Below, piece after piece: positions 1 through 7,392 of a stretch of 16,744 nucleotides of DNA (position 1 is its first letter; each line of letters begins with the position of its first letter). Source of the stretch: an uncultured Oxalobacter sp. (GTDB lineage Bacteria; Pseudomonadota; Gammaproteobacteria; Burkholderiales; Burkholderiaceae_D); the NCBI GenBank assembly GCA_937916185.1, contig CALGGD010000074.1, forward strand, positions 1 to 16,744, written 5' to 3'. Both the position numbers and the translations under genes were made by a program. A model generated the notes under the pieces. That model did not search any database and was not told where the DNA came from. It saw nothing but the letters and a program-made list of their open reading frames with translations.

Positions 1-360
<360 letters not shown>

Positions 361-488
361 AATCTCTTTGGTCGCTCTCAAATCTTACTGACAAGGATGT
401 CTCCATCCTTACTTTCTTCTATGCGGGCGACCTTCCGTTTCTTGCTTTGCGCTTGGAACGCAGGCGCCCACACCTGTCATCTGCCTCT

Positions 489-530
489 TTGTTAAAGACC
501 TTCACGCCTCAACAGCGCGTTGTGGCTGTT
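489..530 (-). promoter_or_regulatory. rRNA leader boxB-like hairpin and boxA antitermination site
   Basis: On the minus strand GGTCTTTAACAA (500-489) matches boxA of rRNA leaders (consensus GCTCTTTAACAA), the site where NusB/NusE load for ribosomal antitermination. Just upstream lies AACAGC-8 nt-GCTGTT (530-511), a perfect 6 bp hairpin in the place of boxB. The order hairpin, boxA, 16S is the order known for rRNA leaders. Function is inferred from sequence and position. Confidence 0.75.
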
Positions 531-549
531 TCGTAAGCGGAGAATTGAA

Positions 550-579
550 ATTATGAACCTACTTCCTAAATCCAGTCAA
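550..579 (-). promoter_or_regulatory. rRNA operon sigma-70 promoter (candidate)
   Basis: On the minus strand TTGACT (579-574) is followed after 18 bp by CATAAT (555-550). This gives a transcription start near 543, about 13 bases before the boxB-like hairpin. The stretch upstream of the -35 (about 580-645) is A/T-rich with long runs of T on this strand, as expected for an UP element. The -10 differs from consensus at one base. It is the best promoter-like pair seen between the 16S gene and ychF. Confidence 0.6.
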
Positions 580-781
580 GGGTTTTAGCGAAATTCTTCC
601 GATTACGGCAACAAAAACCAAAAAAACAACAATACCCTTCTAAACTCGCTTCACCGTTTCTGGAAACATTTCCACTATCTTCCCTTCTCTTCAGTCATTG
701 ACATCAAAACGAAAGTTGATAGAGTGTATAGGTTATGCCTTTTTAGGCGGTCTTATTCCCATATAGCCAGAAAGAATTCCA
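580..781. other. Divergent 16S/ychF intergenic region; ychF promoter not resolved
   Basis: No gene is visible here. A perfect TTGACA lies on the plus strand at 698-703, but the best downstream -10 (TGTATA, 725-730) is 21 bp away, so the ychF promoter remains uncertain. Two small dyads are present: TGGAAA-CA-TTTCCA (661-674) and GCCT-TTTT-AGGC (737-748). The second would be in the ychF leader. Neither resembles a known operator that I can name. Confidence 0.4.
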
Positions 782-1873
782 ATGAGTCTGAAATGCGGTA
801 TCGTTGGTTTACCCAATGTCGGTAAATCCACCCTGTTCAATGCGTTGACCAAAGCAGCGATTCCTGCTGAAAACTACCCCTTCTGTACGATTGAACCCAA
901 TGTCGGTATTGTCGAAGTCCCTGATCCACGTCTGGAGAAACTGGCAGCCATCGCCAATCCCCAGAAAATCGTCCCAGCGGTTGTTGAATTTGTTGACATT
1001 GCCGGTCTGGTCGCAGGTGCATCAAAAGGTGAAGGACTGGGCAACCAGTTCCTTGCGCATATCCGGGAAACTGATGCGGTTGTCAATGTCGTCCGTTGCT
1101 TTGAAGACCCCAATGTCGTCCATGTCGCTGGCAAAGTGGATCCCATCAATGACATCACCGTCATCCAGACGGAACTGGCACTGGCTGATTTGGGAACCGT
1201 TGAACGGGTCTATCAGCGTGAAATCAAGAAAGCCGGTTCTGGCAACAAGGAATCCGCCAAGCTCTGCAATCTGCTGAAAGCAGTCTCAGCCCATCTGGAC
1301 AACGGTGAGCCTGTCCGCACGATGGGACTGTCAGAAGAAGAAATGACGCTGCTGAAACCGCTTTTCCTGATTACCGCGAAACCAGCGATGTATGTTGCCA
1401 ATGTCGCTGAAGATGGTTTTACAGACAACCCATTGCTTGACCAGCTGACGGCATACGCCAATGCCCAGAATGCCCCGATTGTCGCTATCTGCGCCGCCAC
1501 CGAGGCAGAAATCGTCGAACTGCCCGAGGAAGACCGCGCCGAATTCCTGGCGGACATGGGCATGGAAGAACCCGGGCTGAACCGCCTGATCCGTGCTGGA
1601 TTCAAACTCCTGGGATTACAGACTTTCTTTACAGCAGGTCCGAAAGAAGTCAAGGCATGGACCATCCATATCGGTGACACAGCTCCCCAAGCCGCAGGGG
1701 TCATCCATACGGATTTTGAGCGGGGATTCATCCGTGCACAGACCATCGCCTACGATGACTATATTGCATACAAAGGCGAGAACGGCGCGAAAGAAGCCGG
1801 CAGGATGCGCGCTGAAGGCAAAGACTATATTGTGAAAGACGGGGATGTGATGAATTTCCTGTTCAATGTCTAA
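782..1873 (+). CDS. ychF: Redox-regulated ATPase YchF (Obg-like/OLA1 family)
   Basis: The 363-residue product has the family's usual length. It belongs to the TRAFAC Obg-like P-loop NTPases, which bind ribosomes and hydrolyse ATP rather than GTP; YchF is linked to stress and translation control. The P-loop GLPNVGKS is at 9-16 and the G3 motif DIAG at 72-75. At 207-210, where a GTPase has NKxD, this protein has NVAE, the family hallmark behind ATP preference. The last ~85 residues form the TGS domain and end in the typical MNFLFNV. The start is the first ATG and opens with the family's [17 protein letters not shown]; the Shine-Dalgarno sequence is weak. It diverges from the rRNA operon and converges with the ferredoxin gene. 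Translation factor-like role is family knowledge; identity is very secure. Confidence 0.97.
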   Translation: MSLKCGIVGLPNVGKSTLFNALTKAAIPAENYPFCTIEPNVGIVEVPDPRLEKLAAIANPQKIVPAVVEFVDIAGLVAGASKGEGLGNQFLAHIRETDAVVNVVRCFEDPNVVHVAGKVDPINDITVIQTELALADLGTVERVYQREIKKAGSGNKESAKLCNLLKAVSAHLDNGEPVRTMGLSEEEMTLLKPLFLITAKPAMYVANVAEDGFTDNPLLDQLTAYANAQNAPIVAICAATEAEIVELPEEDRAEFLADMGMEEPGLNRLIRAGFKLLGLQTFFTAGPKEVKAWTIHIGDTAPQAAGVIHTDFERGFIRAQTIAYDDYIAYKGENGAKEAGRMRAEGKDYIVKDGDVMNFLFNV

Positions 1874-1890
1874 AGACGCTGGGACCAGCA

Positions 1891-1921
1891 GGGACATGGA
1901 TGGCTGGCACCTCCATATCCC
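1891..1921. terminator. Hairpin between convergent ychF and ferredoxin genes, possible bidirectional terminator
   Basis: GGGACATGGA (1891-1900) pairs with TCCATATCCC (1912-1921) with one mismatch around an 11-base loop. It begins 18 bases after the ychF stop and touches the ferredoxin stop on the other strand. Neither side has a clear T run, so intrinsic termination is only a guess from placement. Confidence 0.4.
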
Positions 1922-1923
1922 TT

Positions 1924-2175
1924 TCAGTTTCCTGACTGCAGCCGTTCAAACTTTACCATCAACTGGTCCCGGGTTTCCTTGTGCGCAGGATCCGGTTTAC
2001 AGCACTCCATCGGACAGACAGCCGCACACTGAGGTTCATCATAATGCCCGACACATTCCGTGCAGCGGTTGTAATCAACCTCGCAGAAGCGTTTGCCCAT
2101 CGTGATTGCCTCATTTGGGCATTCTGGGATGCAGATTTCGCAACTGATGCAATCATCAGTAATTATAAAAGCCAT
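1924..2175 (-). CDS. yfhL: YfhL-family 2[4Fe-4S] ferredoxin
   Basis: This 83-residue protein carries two [4Fe-4S] cluster motifs. The first is C9-x2-C12-x2-C15-x3-C19-P. The second is C38-x2-C41-x8-C50-x3-C54-P, and the long x8 insert is typical of the Allochromatium/YfhL ferredoxin type. Such ferredoxins are low-potential cytosolic electron carriers; the physiological partner is not evident here. A GAGGT Shine-Dalgarno sequence ends six bases before the ATG, supporting the start. The gene follows coaD after 21 bp on the same strand and is the last gene of the M16-rsmD-coaD operon. Further cysteines at 31, 58 and 59 are outside the cluster motifs. Confidence 0.93.
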   Translation of the reverse strand: MAFIITDDCISCEICIPECPNEAITMGKRFCEVDYNRCTECVGHYDEPQCAAVCPMECCKPDPAHKETRDQLMVKFERLQSGN

Positions 2176-2196
2176 CCAATACCTCGATTTCCTGAA

Positions 2197-2694
2197 TTAC
2201 TGCTTGCCAGCCTTGAGTTCTGCCACTTTCCGTTTCAGACGCTCTGAAACCGAAGGGAAAACAAACCGGGAAACAGCGCCGTCCATATAGGCGATTTCCC
2301 GGACAAATGTCCCGGATACAAACTGGAACTGGTCTGAAGGTGTCATGAACAGGGTTTCCACTTCCGGCATCAGATGCCTGTTCATCCCCGCCATCTGGAA
2401 TTCATATTCAAAGTCAGAAACTGCCCGCAATCCCCGGATGACGACTGACGCATGGATTTCCCGGACGAAATCCCGCAATAGACCAGAGAAAGGTTTCACA
2501 CTGACATTGGCATACTGCGCCAGCACTTCAGAAGCAATGTCAACACGCTCCTGGGTTGTGAAAAACGGTTTCTTGGCATGGCTGTCCGCCACACCAATCA
2601 CCAGTCTGTCAAACAGTCCTGATGCGCGGCGTACAATATCCTCATGTCCACGGGTGAACGGGTCGAAAGTCCCTGGATAAACAGCAATCACCAT
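2197..2694 (-). CDS. coaD: Phosphopantetheine adenylyltransferase
   Basis: CoaD transfers AMP from ATP to 4'-phosphopantetheine to give dephospho-CoA, the penultimate step of coenzyme A synthesis, in the cytosol. The 165-residue length fits the family. The N-terminal nucleotidyltransferase motif [11 protein letters not shown] (7-17) includes the catalytic (H/T)xGH histidine H17. RGLR (87-90) and the C-terminal ATP-binding segment FVSGTFVRE (125-133) also match; the SGT in place of the commoner SSS/SST is, as I recall, frequent in Burkholderiales. The start gives the expected [12 protein letters not shown]. It lies 41 bp after rsmD in a shared transcript, the common rsmD-coaD pairing. Confidence 0.97.
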   Translation of the reverse strand: MVIAVYPGTFDPFTRGHEDIVRRASGLFDRLVIGVADSHAKKPFFTTQERVDIASEVLAQYANVSVKPFSGLLRDFVREIHASVVIRGLRAVSDFEYEFQMAGMNRHLMPEVETLFMTPSDQFQFVSGTFVREIAYMDGAVSRFVFPSVSERLKRKVAELKAGKQ

Positions 2695-2735
2695 AGCTGA
2701 CTCTTTCCGATGAGATTGAAAAACCTGACGATGTT

Positions 2736-3389
2736 TTATGATACCGTCTTTTCAAGGAGATGGTAATAAACCTGTCCTGCCCGTCCTGCCCGGACAACCT
2801 GCATCCCCTTCATACCGCACCCATCCAGGAACTGTTCTGTCACCTCATTATCCGATTCGATATAAATCTTCCCGCCTGCCGCCAGCAGTTTCCAGCAGGC
2901 AGGCAGGATTTCCGGCAGAAGCCGGTCATGGAACGGGGGGTCAAGGCAGATCAGGTCAAACTGTTTCCCAGATGTCACCATGGCATTTGCCAACACCAAA
3001 GCATCCCCTGACAGGATATCAACCTGCTCCGCTTGGAGTCTCGACTTGACTGCCTGCAACTGCCTAAGCACAGTCCGGTTCTTTTCAATCATCGTGACAT
3101 GGTGGAAACCCCGGCTGGCAGCCTCAAACCCCAAGGCACCTGTCCCTGCAAACATATCCAGGCAAGTCAATGCCACAAAACTGCCATCCCAGAAATGCCC
3201 CAGCCAGTTGAACAGTGTCTCCCGGATCCTTTCCGGTGTGGGTCTCAATCCCTCCGCATCCACCACCGCAACCGGCGTCCGCTTCCATTGGCCACCGATA
3301 ATCCTGACAGTATGCCTGGCACTGCCTGTCTTGGGCTTCCGGTCAGCCGGCTGTTTATCCCGAACCGTTCCTTTGCGTCTTATCGCCAT
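2736..3389 (-). CDS. rsmD: 16S rRNA (guanine(966)-N2)-methyltransferase RsmD
   Basis: RsmD methylates N2 of G966 in 16S rRNA of the assembled 30S subunit using S-adenosylmethionine. From the chosen ATG the product is 217 residues and begins with a basic tail. It has the family segment [15 protein letters not shown] (49-63), the SAM-binding motif [12 protein letters not shown] (77-87) and the catalytic DPPF (150-153). The open frame extends upstream to 3476, but that would overlap the M16 gene by 71 bases. The ATG at 3389 lies 16 bp past the M16 stop and gives the usual length, so I prefer it. The Shine-Dalgarno sequence is weak (GGA four bases upstream), which suggests translational coupling to the M16 gene. 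Confidence 0.94.
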   Translation of the reverse strand: MAIRRKGTVRDKQPADRKPKTGSARHTVRIIGGQWKRTPVAVVDAEGLRPTPERIRETLFNWLGHFWDGSFVALTCLDMFAGTGALGFEAASRGFHHVTMIEKNRTVLRQLQAVKSRLQAEQVDILSGDALVLANAMVTSGKQFDLICLDPPFHDRLLPEILPACWKLLAAGGKIYIESDNEVTEQFLDGCGMKGMQVVRAGRAGQVYYHLLEKTVS

Positions 3390-3405
3390 GATCCAGCTGG
3401 ATAAA

Positions 3406-4761
3406 TCAATTCCCGACAATGACAGTCGCCATCTTTTCCGCAGACAGCTTCCTGCCGAACGCCGCCCGGACATCATCAGCCGTCACCGCTTGGATTTTAT
3501 CTGTCCAAGTATCGAGATAATCCATCGGCAGGTTGTATGTTCCGACCATCGTAATCAGCTCCAGGATCTTCCGGTTCCCTTCCATGTTCATGACAAAACT
3601 GCTGGTCAGATGGCTCTTCGCCGCTTCCATTTCTGCAGATGTCGGTCCCTTATCCAGAAAATCCTTCAATGTCTGGTCAACCACTGACAAAGCGTCATTG
3701 ACCTGGGACTTTTCCGTTGACAGTCCGATGATGTACGGTCCCGGCTGAACCATCGTCTGGAAACTGCTGGAAACCCCGTAAGTCAGTCCCCGTTTTTCAC
3801 GGACTTCATTCATCAGACGGGAAGAAAAACCGCCACCGCCCAAGATATAGTTGCCGACCGTCATGGCAAAGAAATCCGGATCCCCCCGTTTCACCGCTGC
3901 CATCCCCTTGAAGACATGCGCCTGGGAGGCTGGATGCGGCAGTACCTGCCTGCCGCCTGCCTGAGCTGGCACTTCAGGCATCACCGGCATTGGCTTTGTC
4001 GATACCGGCAACTGCGCACTGATATCCTCTGCCATGGCTTCCGCCTGCTTCCGGGAAAGATCCCCGACAATACCGATGACAGCGCGGTCTGCCACATAAT
4101 ACGTGCGGTGGAAATCAACCAGATCCTGACGGGAGATGGATGCCACAGAAGCTTCGGTTGGACTCTGCCCATAAGGATGGCTGCCATAGACCATTTTCTT
4201 GAATGCCCTGCTACCGATATTCTGCGGACGGGTCAGTTCTTCCTTGATGGCTGCTGTCATAATCGCCTTTTCCCGTTTCAGCACATCAGCAGGGAAAGCT
4301 GGATGCGCCAAGAAGCGGGTCATCAACTGTACCGCTCCATCAGAACTTTCCTGACCAGACAACACCCTTAAACGGTAACCACCACGGTCCATGCCGACTT
4401 TACCCGACTGGATGGCTCCGGCATCAGCAAAAGCATCCATGATCTGAGGCTCATCCATGCCTTTCTTGCCTTTAACCGACATAATCCCCTTGTCCAGCAT
4501 CGTATTGGTCAAGGCAGCCAGCCCGCTCTTACCAGCAGAATCAAGCCGCGACCCCGCATCGAATTCCACACTGATATCAACCACTGGAATCGCTGATGTC
4601 CCGACAAACATCACTTTCGCCCCATTGGCAGTCTTCCATTGCTCAAGCGGCAGCCCAGCCCAAGCCGGAACCGTTGCCATCACGGCAACCAACGCAACAA
4701 GGCACCAACGATGCAATGCAGCCAACCAACGCCCTTGAAATCCCTTCTTTATATCCTGCAT
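3406..4761 (-). CDS. M16 family peptidase-like protein, non-catalytic partner
   Basis: The product has 451 residues: an N-terminal signal sequence with a hydrophobic stretch at about 20-33 and a likely signal peptidase site after AWA (33-35), then an M16 fold. Where active M16 enzymes have the zinc motif HxxEH, this protein reads ALTNT (83-87), so both histidines and the glutamate are lost. It keeps RGLTYG (324-329), the Arg/Tyr region contributed by the second half of M16B enzymes. Known M16B pairs combine one zinc-binding and one Arg/Tyr-bearing subunit, and the gene just upstream encodes a protein with an intact HxxEH. I infer a periplasmic heterodimeric metallopeptidase; the substrate is unknown. 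A GGAGAAGGA Shine-Dalgarno sequence precedes the ATG, and only 10 bp separate it from the upstream gene. Confidence 0.9.
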   Translation of the reverse strand: MQDIKKGFQGRWLAALHRWCLVALVAVMATVPAWAGLPLEQWKTANGAKVMFVGTSAIPVVDISVEFDAGSRLDSAGKSGLAALTNTMLDKGIMSVKGKKGMDEPQIMDAFADAGAIQSGKVGMDRGGYRLRVLSGQESSDGAVQLMTRFLAHPAFPADVLKREKAIMTAAIKEELTRPQNIGSRAFKKMVYGSHPYGQSPTEASVASISRQDLVDFHRTYYVADRAVIGIVGDLSRKQAEAMAEDISAQLPVSTKPMPVMPEVPAQAGGRQVLPHPASQAHVFKGMAAVKRGDPDFFAMTVGNYILGGGGFSSRLMNEVREKRGLTYGVSSSFQTMVQPGPYIIGLSTEKSQVNDALSVVDQTLKDFLDKGPTSAEMEAAKSHLTSSFVMNMEGNRKILELITMVGTYNLPMDYLDTWTDKIQAVTADDVRAAFGRKLSAEKMATVIVGN

Positions 4762-4771
4762 TGTCCTTCTC

Positions 4772-6121
4772 CTATTTCTTTGTTGGCTGTTTTGGCAAAG
4801 CGACAGGCGTCAGCACCGCAACCGTCAACCGGTCTTCATGGAAATATTTACCCGCCACCTGCCTGACCTGTTCAGGTGTCACCGCTTTCAGTTTCTCAAT
4901 CACACGGTCAGCCTGCTCACAACCGATACCTGACATCTCATACAGACCGATTTCAAACGCCTGGCCAAACATCGAGTCCCGTTTATAAATCTGCGAAGCC
5001 ACAAGCTGCGTCTTCACCCGCTGCAGTTCTTCTGGAGAAACGCCTTCCTTGGCAATATCCGCCACGGCCCGACGCAGCCGTTTTTCAAGCTCATCGACAG
5101 ACACCCCATTGGCAGGCACCGCACTCAGCACAAACAGCGAAGGCCCACGGGCAAGCGCTGTGTACTCTGTCCCGACTTCAAGCGCCACTTTCTCCTTACG
5201 AACCAATGCCGACTGCAACCGGGCGTTCTCATAGCCATCCAATACCGAAGACAGCACCTGCAGCGCATAAGCATCATCATCTTTTTCGACATCCCGCAGA
5301 GGCGGCGCCTTGTATGCCAAAACAACGGTCGGGTTCTCAGCCGGGGCATTCACCGTGACCCGACGGATACCCCGCTGCTGCGGTTCTGTCTGGGGTTTTC
5401 CCCTGACAAGCGGTTTCTTCGGCAATCCGCCAAAATATTTTTCCGCCAATGCCCGGACATCCTGCGCCTTCACATCACCGACCACCACCATCGTGGCATT
5501 GTTCGGTGCATACCATTTCTGATACCATGCCGCCGCATCTTCAAGCGTCATGTTCTGCAGGTCATCCATCCATCCGACAACCGGCCAATGATAGGGATGC
5601 GCCGTAAACGCCGCCGCGCGGAGCGCCTCGACCAACAAGCCTTCTGGTTTGTCATCGGTACGCCAACGGCGTTCTTCCTGAACCACCTTGATCTCTTTCT
5701 CGAAATCTTCCTTACGGAACAACAGACCATTCATACGGTCAGCTTCCATCTCCACCATCTTTTCGAGATTCCTGGCAGGAACCTGCTGGTAATATCCGGT
5801 ATAGTCGGTATTGGTGAACGCATTGTCTTTGCCTCCCAAGCGGGCAACCGTCTTGCTCAGGCTGCCTTCAGGGAATTTTTCCGTGCCCTTGAACATCATA
5901 TGTTCCAGCACATGGGCAACACCTGTTGTCCCGCTTGTCTCATCCATAGACCCGACCTGATACCAGACCATATTCACGGCGACCGGTGCCCGGTGGTCTT
6001 CACGGACAATCACTTTCATGCCGTTGTCCAAACGGAAAACCTGCGGTGGTTCCGCCTGGACAGAAAACGGTATGCTGAACAATGCCAGCATCGAAGAAAA
6101 GAAGATTTTTTGAATTTTCAT
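4772..6121 (-). CDS. M16 family zinc metallopeptidase, catalytic subunit
   Basis: The 449-residue product starts with a signal peptide (MKIQKIFFSSMLALF..., likely cut after VQA at 21-23). Its zinc site is the inverted motif H70-V-L-E73-H74, with a distal glutamate E150 76 residues later, the spacing expected for M16 peptidases. It is therefore probably an active periplasmic protease or peptidase. The open frame runs upstream to 6427, but that part is antisense to ftsY and lacks protein-like character. The ATG at 6121 with GGGA six bases upstream starts exactly at the signal peptide, so I place the start there. It is the first gene of the five-gene minus-strand operon and is followed after 10 bp by its inactive partner. 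Confidence 0.93.
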   Translation of the reverse strand: MKIQKIFFSSMLALFSIPFSVQAEPPQVFRLDNGMKVIVREDHRAPVAVNMVWYQVGSMDETSGTTGVAHVLEHMMFKGTEKFPEGSLSKTVARLGGKDNAFTNTDYTGYYQQVPARNLEKMVEMEADRMNGLLFRKEDFEKEIKVVQEERRWRTDDKPEGLLVEALRAAAFTAHPYHWPVVGWMDDLQNMTLEDAAAWYQKWYAPNNATMVVVGDVKAQDVRALAEKYFGGLPKKPLVRGKPQTEPQQRGIRRVTVNAPAENPTVVLAYKAPPLRDVEKDDDAYALQVLSSVLDGYENARLQSALVRKEKVALEVGTEYTALARGPSLFVLSAVPANGVSVDELEKRLRRAVADIAKEGVSPEELQRVKTQLVASQIYKRDSMFGQAFEIGLYEMSGIGCEQADRVIEKLKAVTPEQVRQVAGKYFHEDRLTVAVLTPVALPKQPTKK

Positions 6122-6132
6122 AATCCCAGCTC

Positions 6133-6141
6133 TGCTAAAAT
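6133..6141 (+). promoter_or_regulatory. Candidate extended -10 promoter of ftsY
   Basis: TGCTAAAAT (TG at 6133, hexamer 6136-6141) matches an extended -10. It lies in the 76 bp gap between the divergent M16 gene and ftsY, with an expected start near 6148, about 50 bases before the ftsY ATG. No good -35 is seen at 17 bp; TTGAAT is 20 bp upstream. The identical nonamer occurs in front of rpoH. Confidence 0.35.
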
Positions 6142-6197
6142 GGATAGATTCTGTATTTTCCAACACTCTTGCCCACTTTAGCTCAAAACGGTATCCC

Positions 6198-7175
6198 ATG
6201 TTCAGTTTTTTTAGAAGAAAAAAAAGCGGAGAGGAAGAACAGGCTTCCAATACACCCGCCACGCAAACCGAACCCGAACAGAAACAGTCCTGGTTCAGCC
6301 GGCTTAAATCGGGACTGGCAAAAACCGCTTCCAACCTCAATATCTTTGGCGGCGGTAAAATCGATGAGGAACTGTATGAAGAACTGGAAACCGCCCTCCT
6401 GGTTTCCGATGCTGGCATGCCCGCCACAGAATACCTGCTGGAACAGCTCCGTCAGATTGTCAAAGACAAAAAGCTGACTGCCCCTGCACAGATCAAGGAA
6501 GAACTTCAGGCACTGCTGGTCAAACTGATGGAACCCCTTGAAAAAGATTTTGAACTGGGCAGACATCAACCATTGGTCATCATGATGGCAGGCGTCAATG
6601 GTGCCGGGAAGACCACTACCATCGGCAAACTGGCAAAGCATATGCAGAACCACGGACAGTCTGTCCTGCTGGCTGCGGGGGACACCTTCCGTGCAGCAGC
6701 CCGCGAACAGCTGATTGTCTGGGGTGAACGCAACAACGTCAGTGTCATCGCACAGGAGTCCGGCGATCCTGCTGCAGTCGCCTTTGACGCCGTCCATTCT
6801 GCAAAGGCAAAAGCCATTGATATCGTCATGGTCGATACTGCAGGCCGCCTGCCGACCCAGCTGCACCTGATGGAAGAGCTCAAGAAAGTGAAACGGGTCA
6901 TCGGCAAAGGCCTTGACACCGCACCGCATGAAGTCCTGCTGGTCATCGACGGCAATACCGGTCAGAACGCCCTCACACAGGTCAAAGCATTCGATGAAGC
7001 CATTGGATTGACCGGCCTCATCGTCACCAAACTGGACGGCACACCGAAAGGCGGCATCCTGGCAGCCATCGCCAAGACCTATCCCGTACCTGTTTATTTC
7101 ATCGGTGTCGGCGAGAAAATCGAAGACCTCCAGCCATTTAAAGCTGCAGAATTCGCCAGTGCCTTATTGAGCTGA
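6198..7175 (+). CDS. ftsY: Signal recognition particle receptor FtsY
   Basis: FtsY is the membrane-associated GTPase that receives SRP-bound ribosomes and hands nascent membrane proteins to SecYEG. The 325-residue protein has a short charged N-terminal region (about 1-50), an N domain (about 50-120) and a G domain. The G motifs are the P-loop GVNGAGKTT (132-140), DTFRAAA (162-168), DTAGR (213-217) and TKLDG (277-281). It ends with the conserved segment GVGEKIEDLQPF (303-314). The acidic A domain is much shorter than in E. coli, as in many non-enteric bacteria. The Shine-Dalgarno sequence is weak. It diverges from the M16 operon and precedes rpoH, the usual ftsY-rpoH neighbourhood of proteobacteria (without ftsE/ftsX here). 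Confidence 0.97.
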   Translation: MFSFFRRKKSGEEEQASNTPATQTEPEQKQSWFSRLKSGLAKTASNLNIFGGGKIDEELYEELETALLVSDAGMPATEYLLEQLRQIVKDKKLTAPAQIKEELQALLVKLMEPLEKDFELGRHQPLVIMMAGVNGAGKTTTIGKLAKHMQNHGQSVLLAAGDTFRAAAREQLIVWGERNNVSVIAQESGDPAAVAFDAVHSAKAKAIDIVMVDTAGRLPTQLHLMEELKKVKRVIGKGLDTAPHEVLLVIDGNTGQNALTQVKAFDEAIGLTGLIVTKLDGTPKGGILAAIAKTYPVPVYFIGVGEKIEDLQPFKAAEFASALLS

Positions 7176-7214
7176 ACAATCCAGTGAACGGTCTTTCCTG
7201 CCCCAAGGCATCCC

Positions 7215-7250
7215 TGAAAGCCCGACACCATGACTCACACCAGGCTTTCA
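7215..7250 (+). repeat. Inverted repeat after ftsY (possible weak terminator)
   Basis: TGAAAGCC (7215-7222) and GGCTTTCA (7243-7250) form a perfect 8 bp dyad around a 20-base loop, 39 bases after the ftsY stop. A run of five to six T follows only after about 10 bases. It could slow or end ftsY transcription before the rpoH promoter, but it is not a canonical terminator. Confidence 0.4.
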
Positions 7251-7292
7251 CCTATCATTGTTTTTCTGGCACAGAATTTGCTTTCAAAATTG

Positions 7293-7319
7293 TTAGCACT
7301 CTCAACGAAAGAGTGCTAA
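7293..7319 (+). promoter_or_regulatory. CIRCE element (HrcA operator) upstream of rpoH
   Basis: TTAGCACTC (7293-7301), nine bases, then GAGTGCTAA (7311-7319) is an exact match to the CIRCE consensus bound by the heat-shock repressor HrcA. The right half overlaps the apparent rpoH -10 box and ends 73 bases before the rpoH start codon. The operator is thus placed to block rpoH transcription. hrcA itself is not in the window. Confidence 0.95.
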
Positions 7320-7322
7320 AAT
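7293..7322 (+). promoter_or_regulatory. Candidate rpoH promoter overlapping CIRCE
   Basis: TGCTAAAAT (7314-7322) is an extended -10 whose hexamer TAAAAT is 7317-7322. TTAGCA (7293-7298) is 18 bp upstream and could serve as a weak -35. The start would be near 7329, giving a leader of about 64 bases. Both boxes lie within or against the CIRCE half-sites, so HrcA binding would exclude RNA polymerase. The assignment is by pattern only. Confidence 0.55.
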
Positions 7323-7340
7323 AATCCTATTGAAAAATCT

Positions 7341-7359
7341 TTTTGTCAGCCTGACAAAA
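7341..7359 (+). repeat. Perfect 19 bp palindrome in the rpoH leader
   Basis: TTTTGTCAG-C-CTGACAAAA is a perfect inverted repeat with a one-base centre. It lies downstream of the presumed start and 33 bases before the rpoH ATG. In RNA it could form a 7 bp stem with an AGCCU loop; in DNA it is a symmetrical operator-like site. Confidence 0.6.
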
Positions 7360-7392
7360 GTTTGGGAAAGAAATCAACAAGGAGTTATTGGA

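Noticed and set aside
6122..6427. N-terminal extension of the catalytic M16 frame by 102 residues
   Set aside because: It is antisense to ftsY, and the ATG at 6121 starts exactly at a clear signal peptide with an upstream GGGA.
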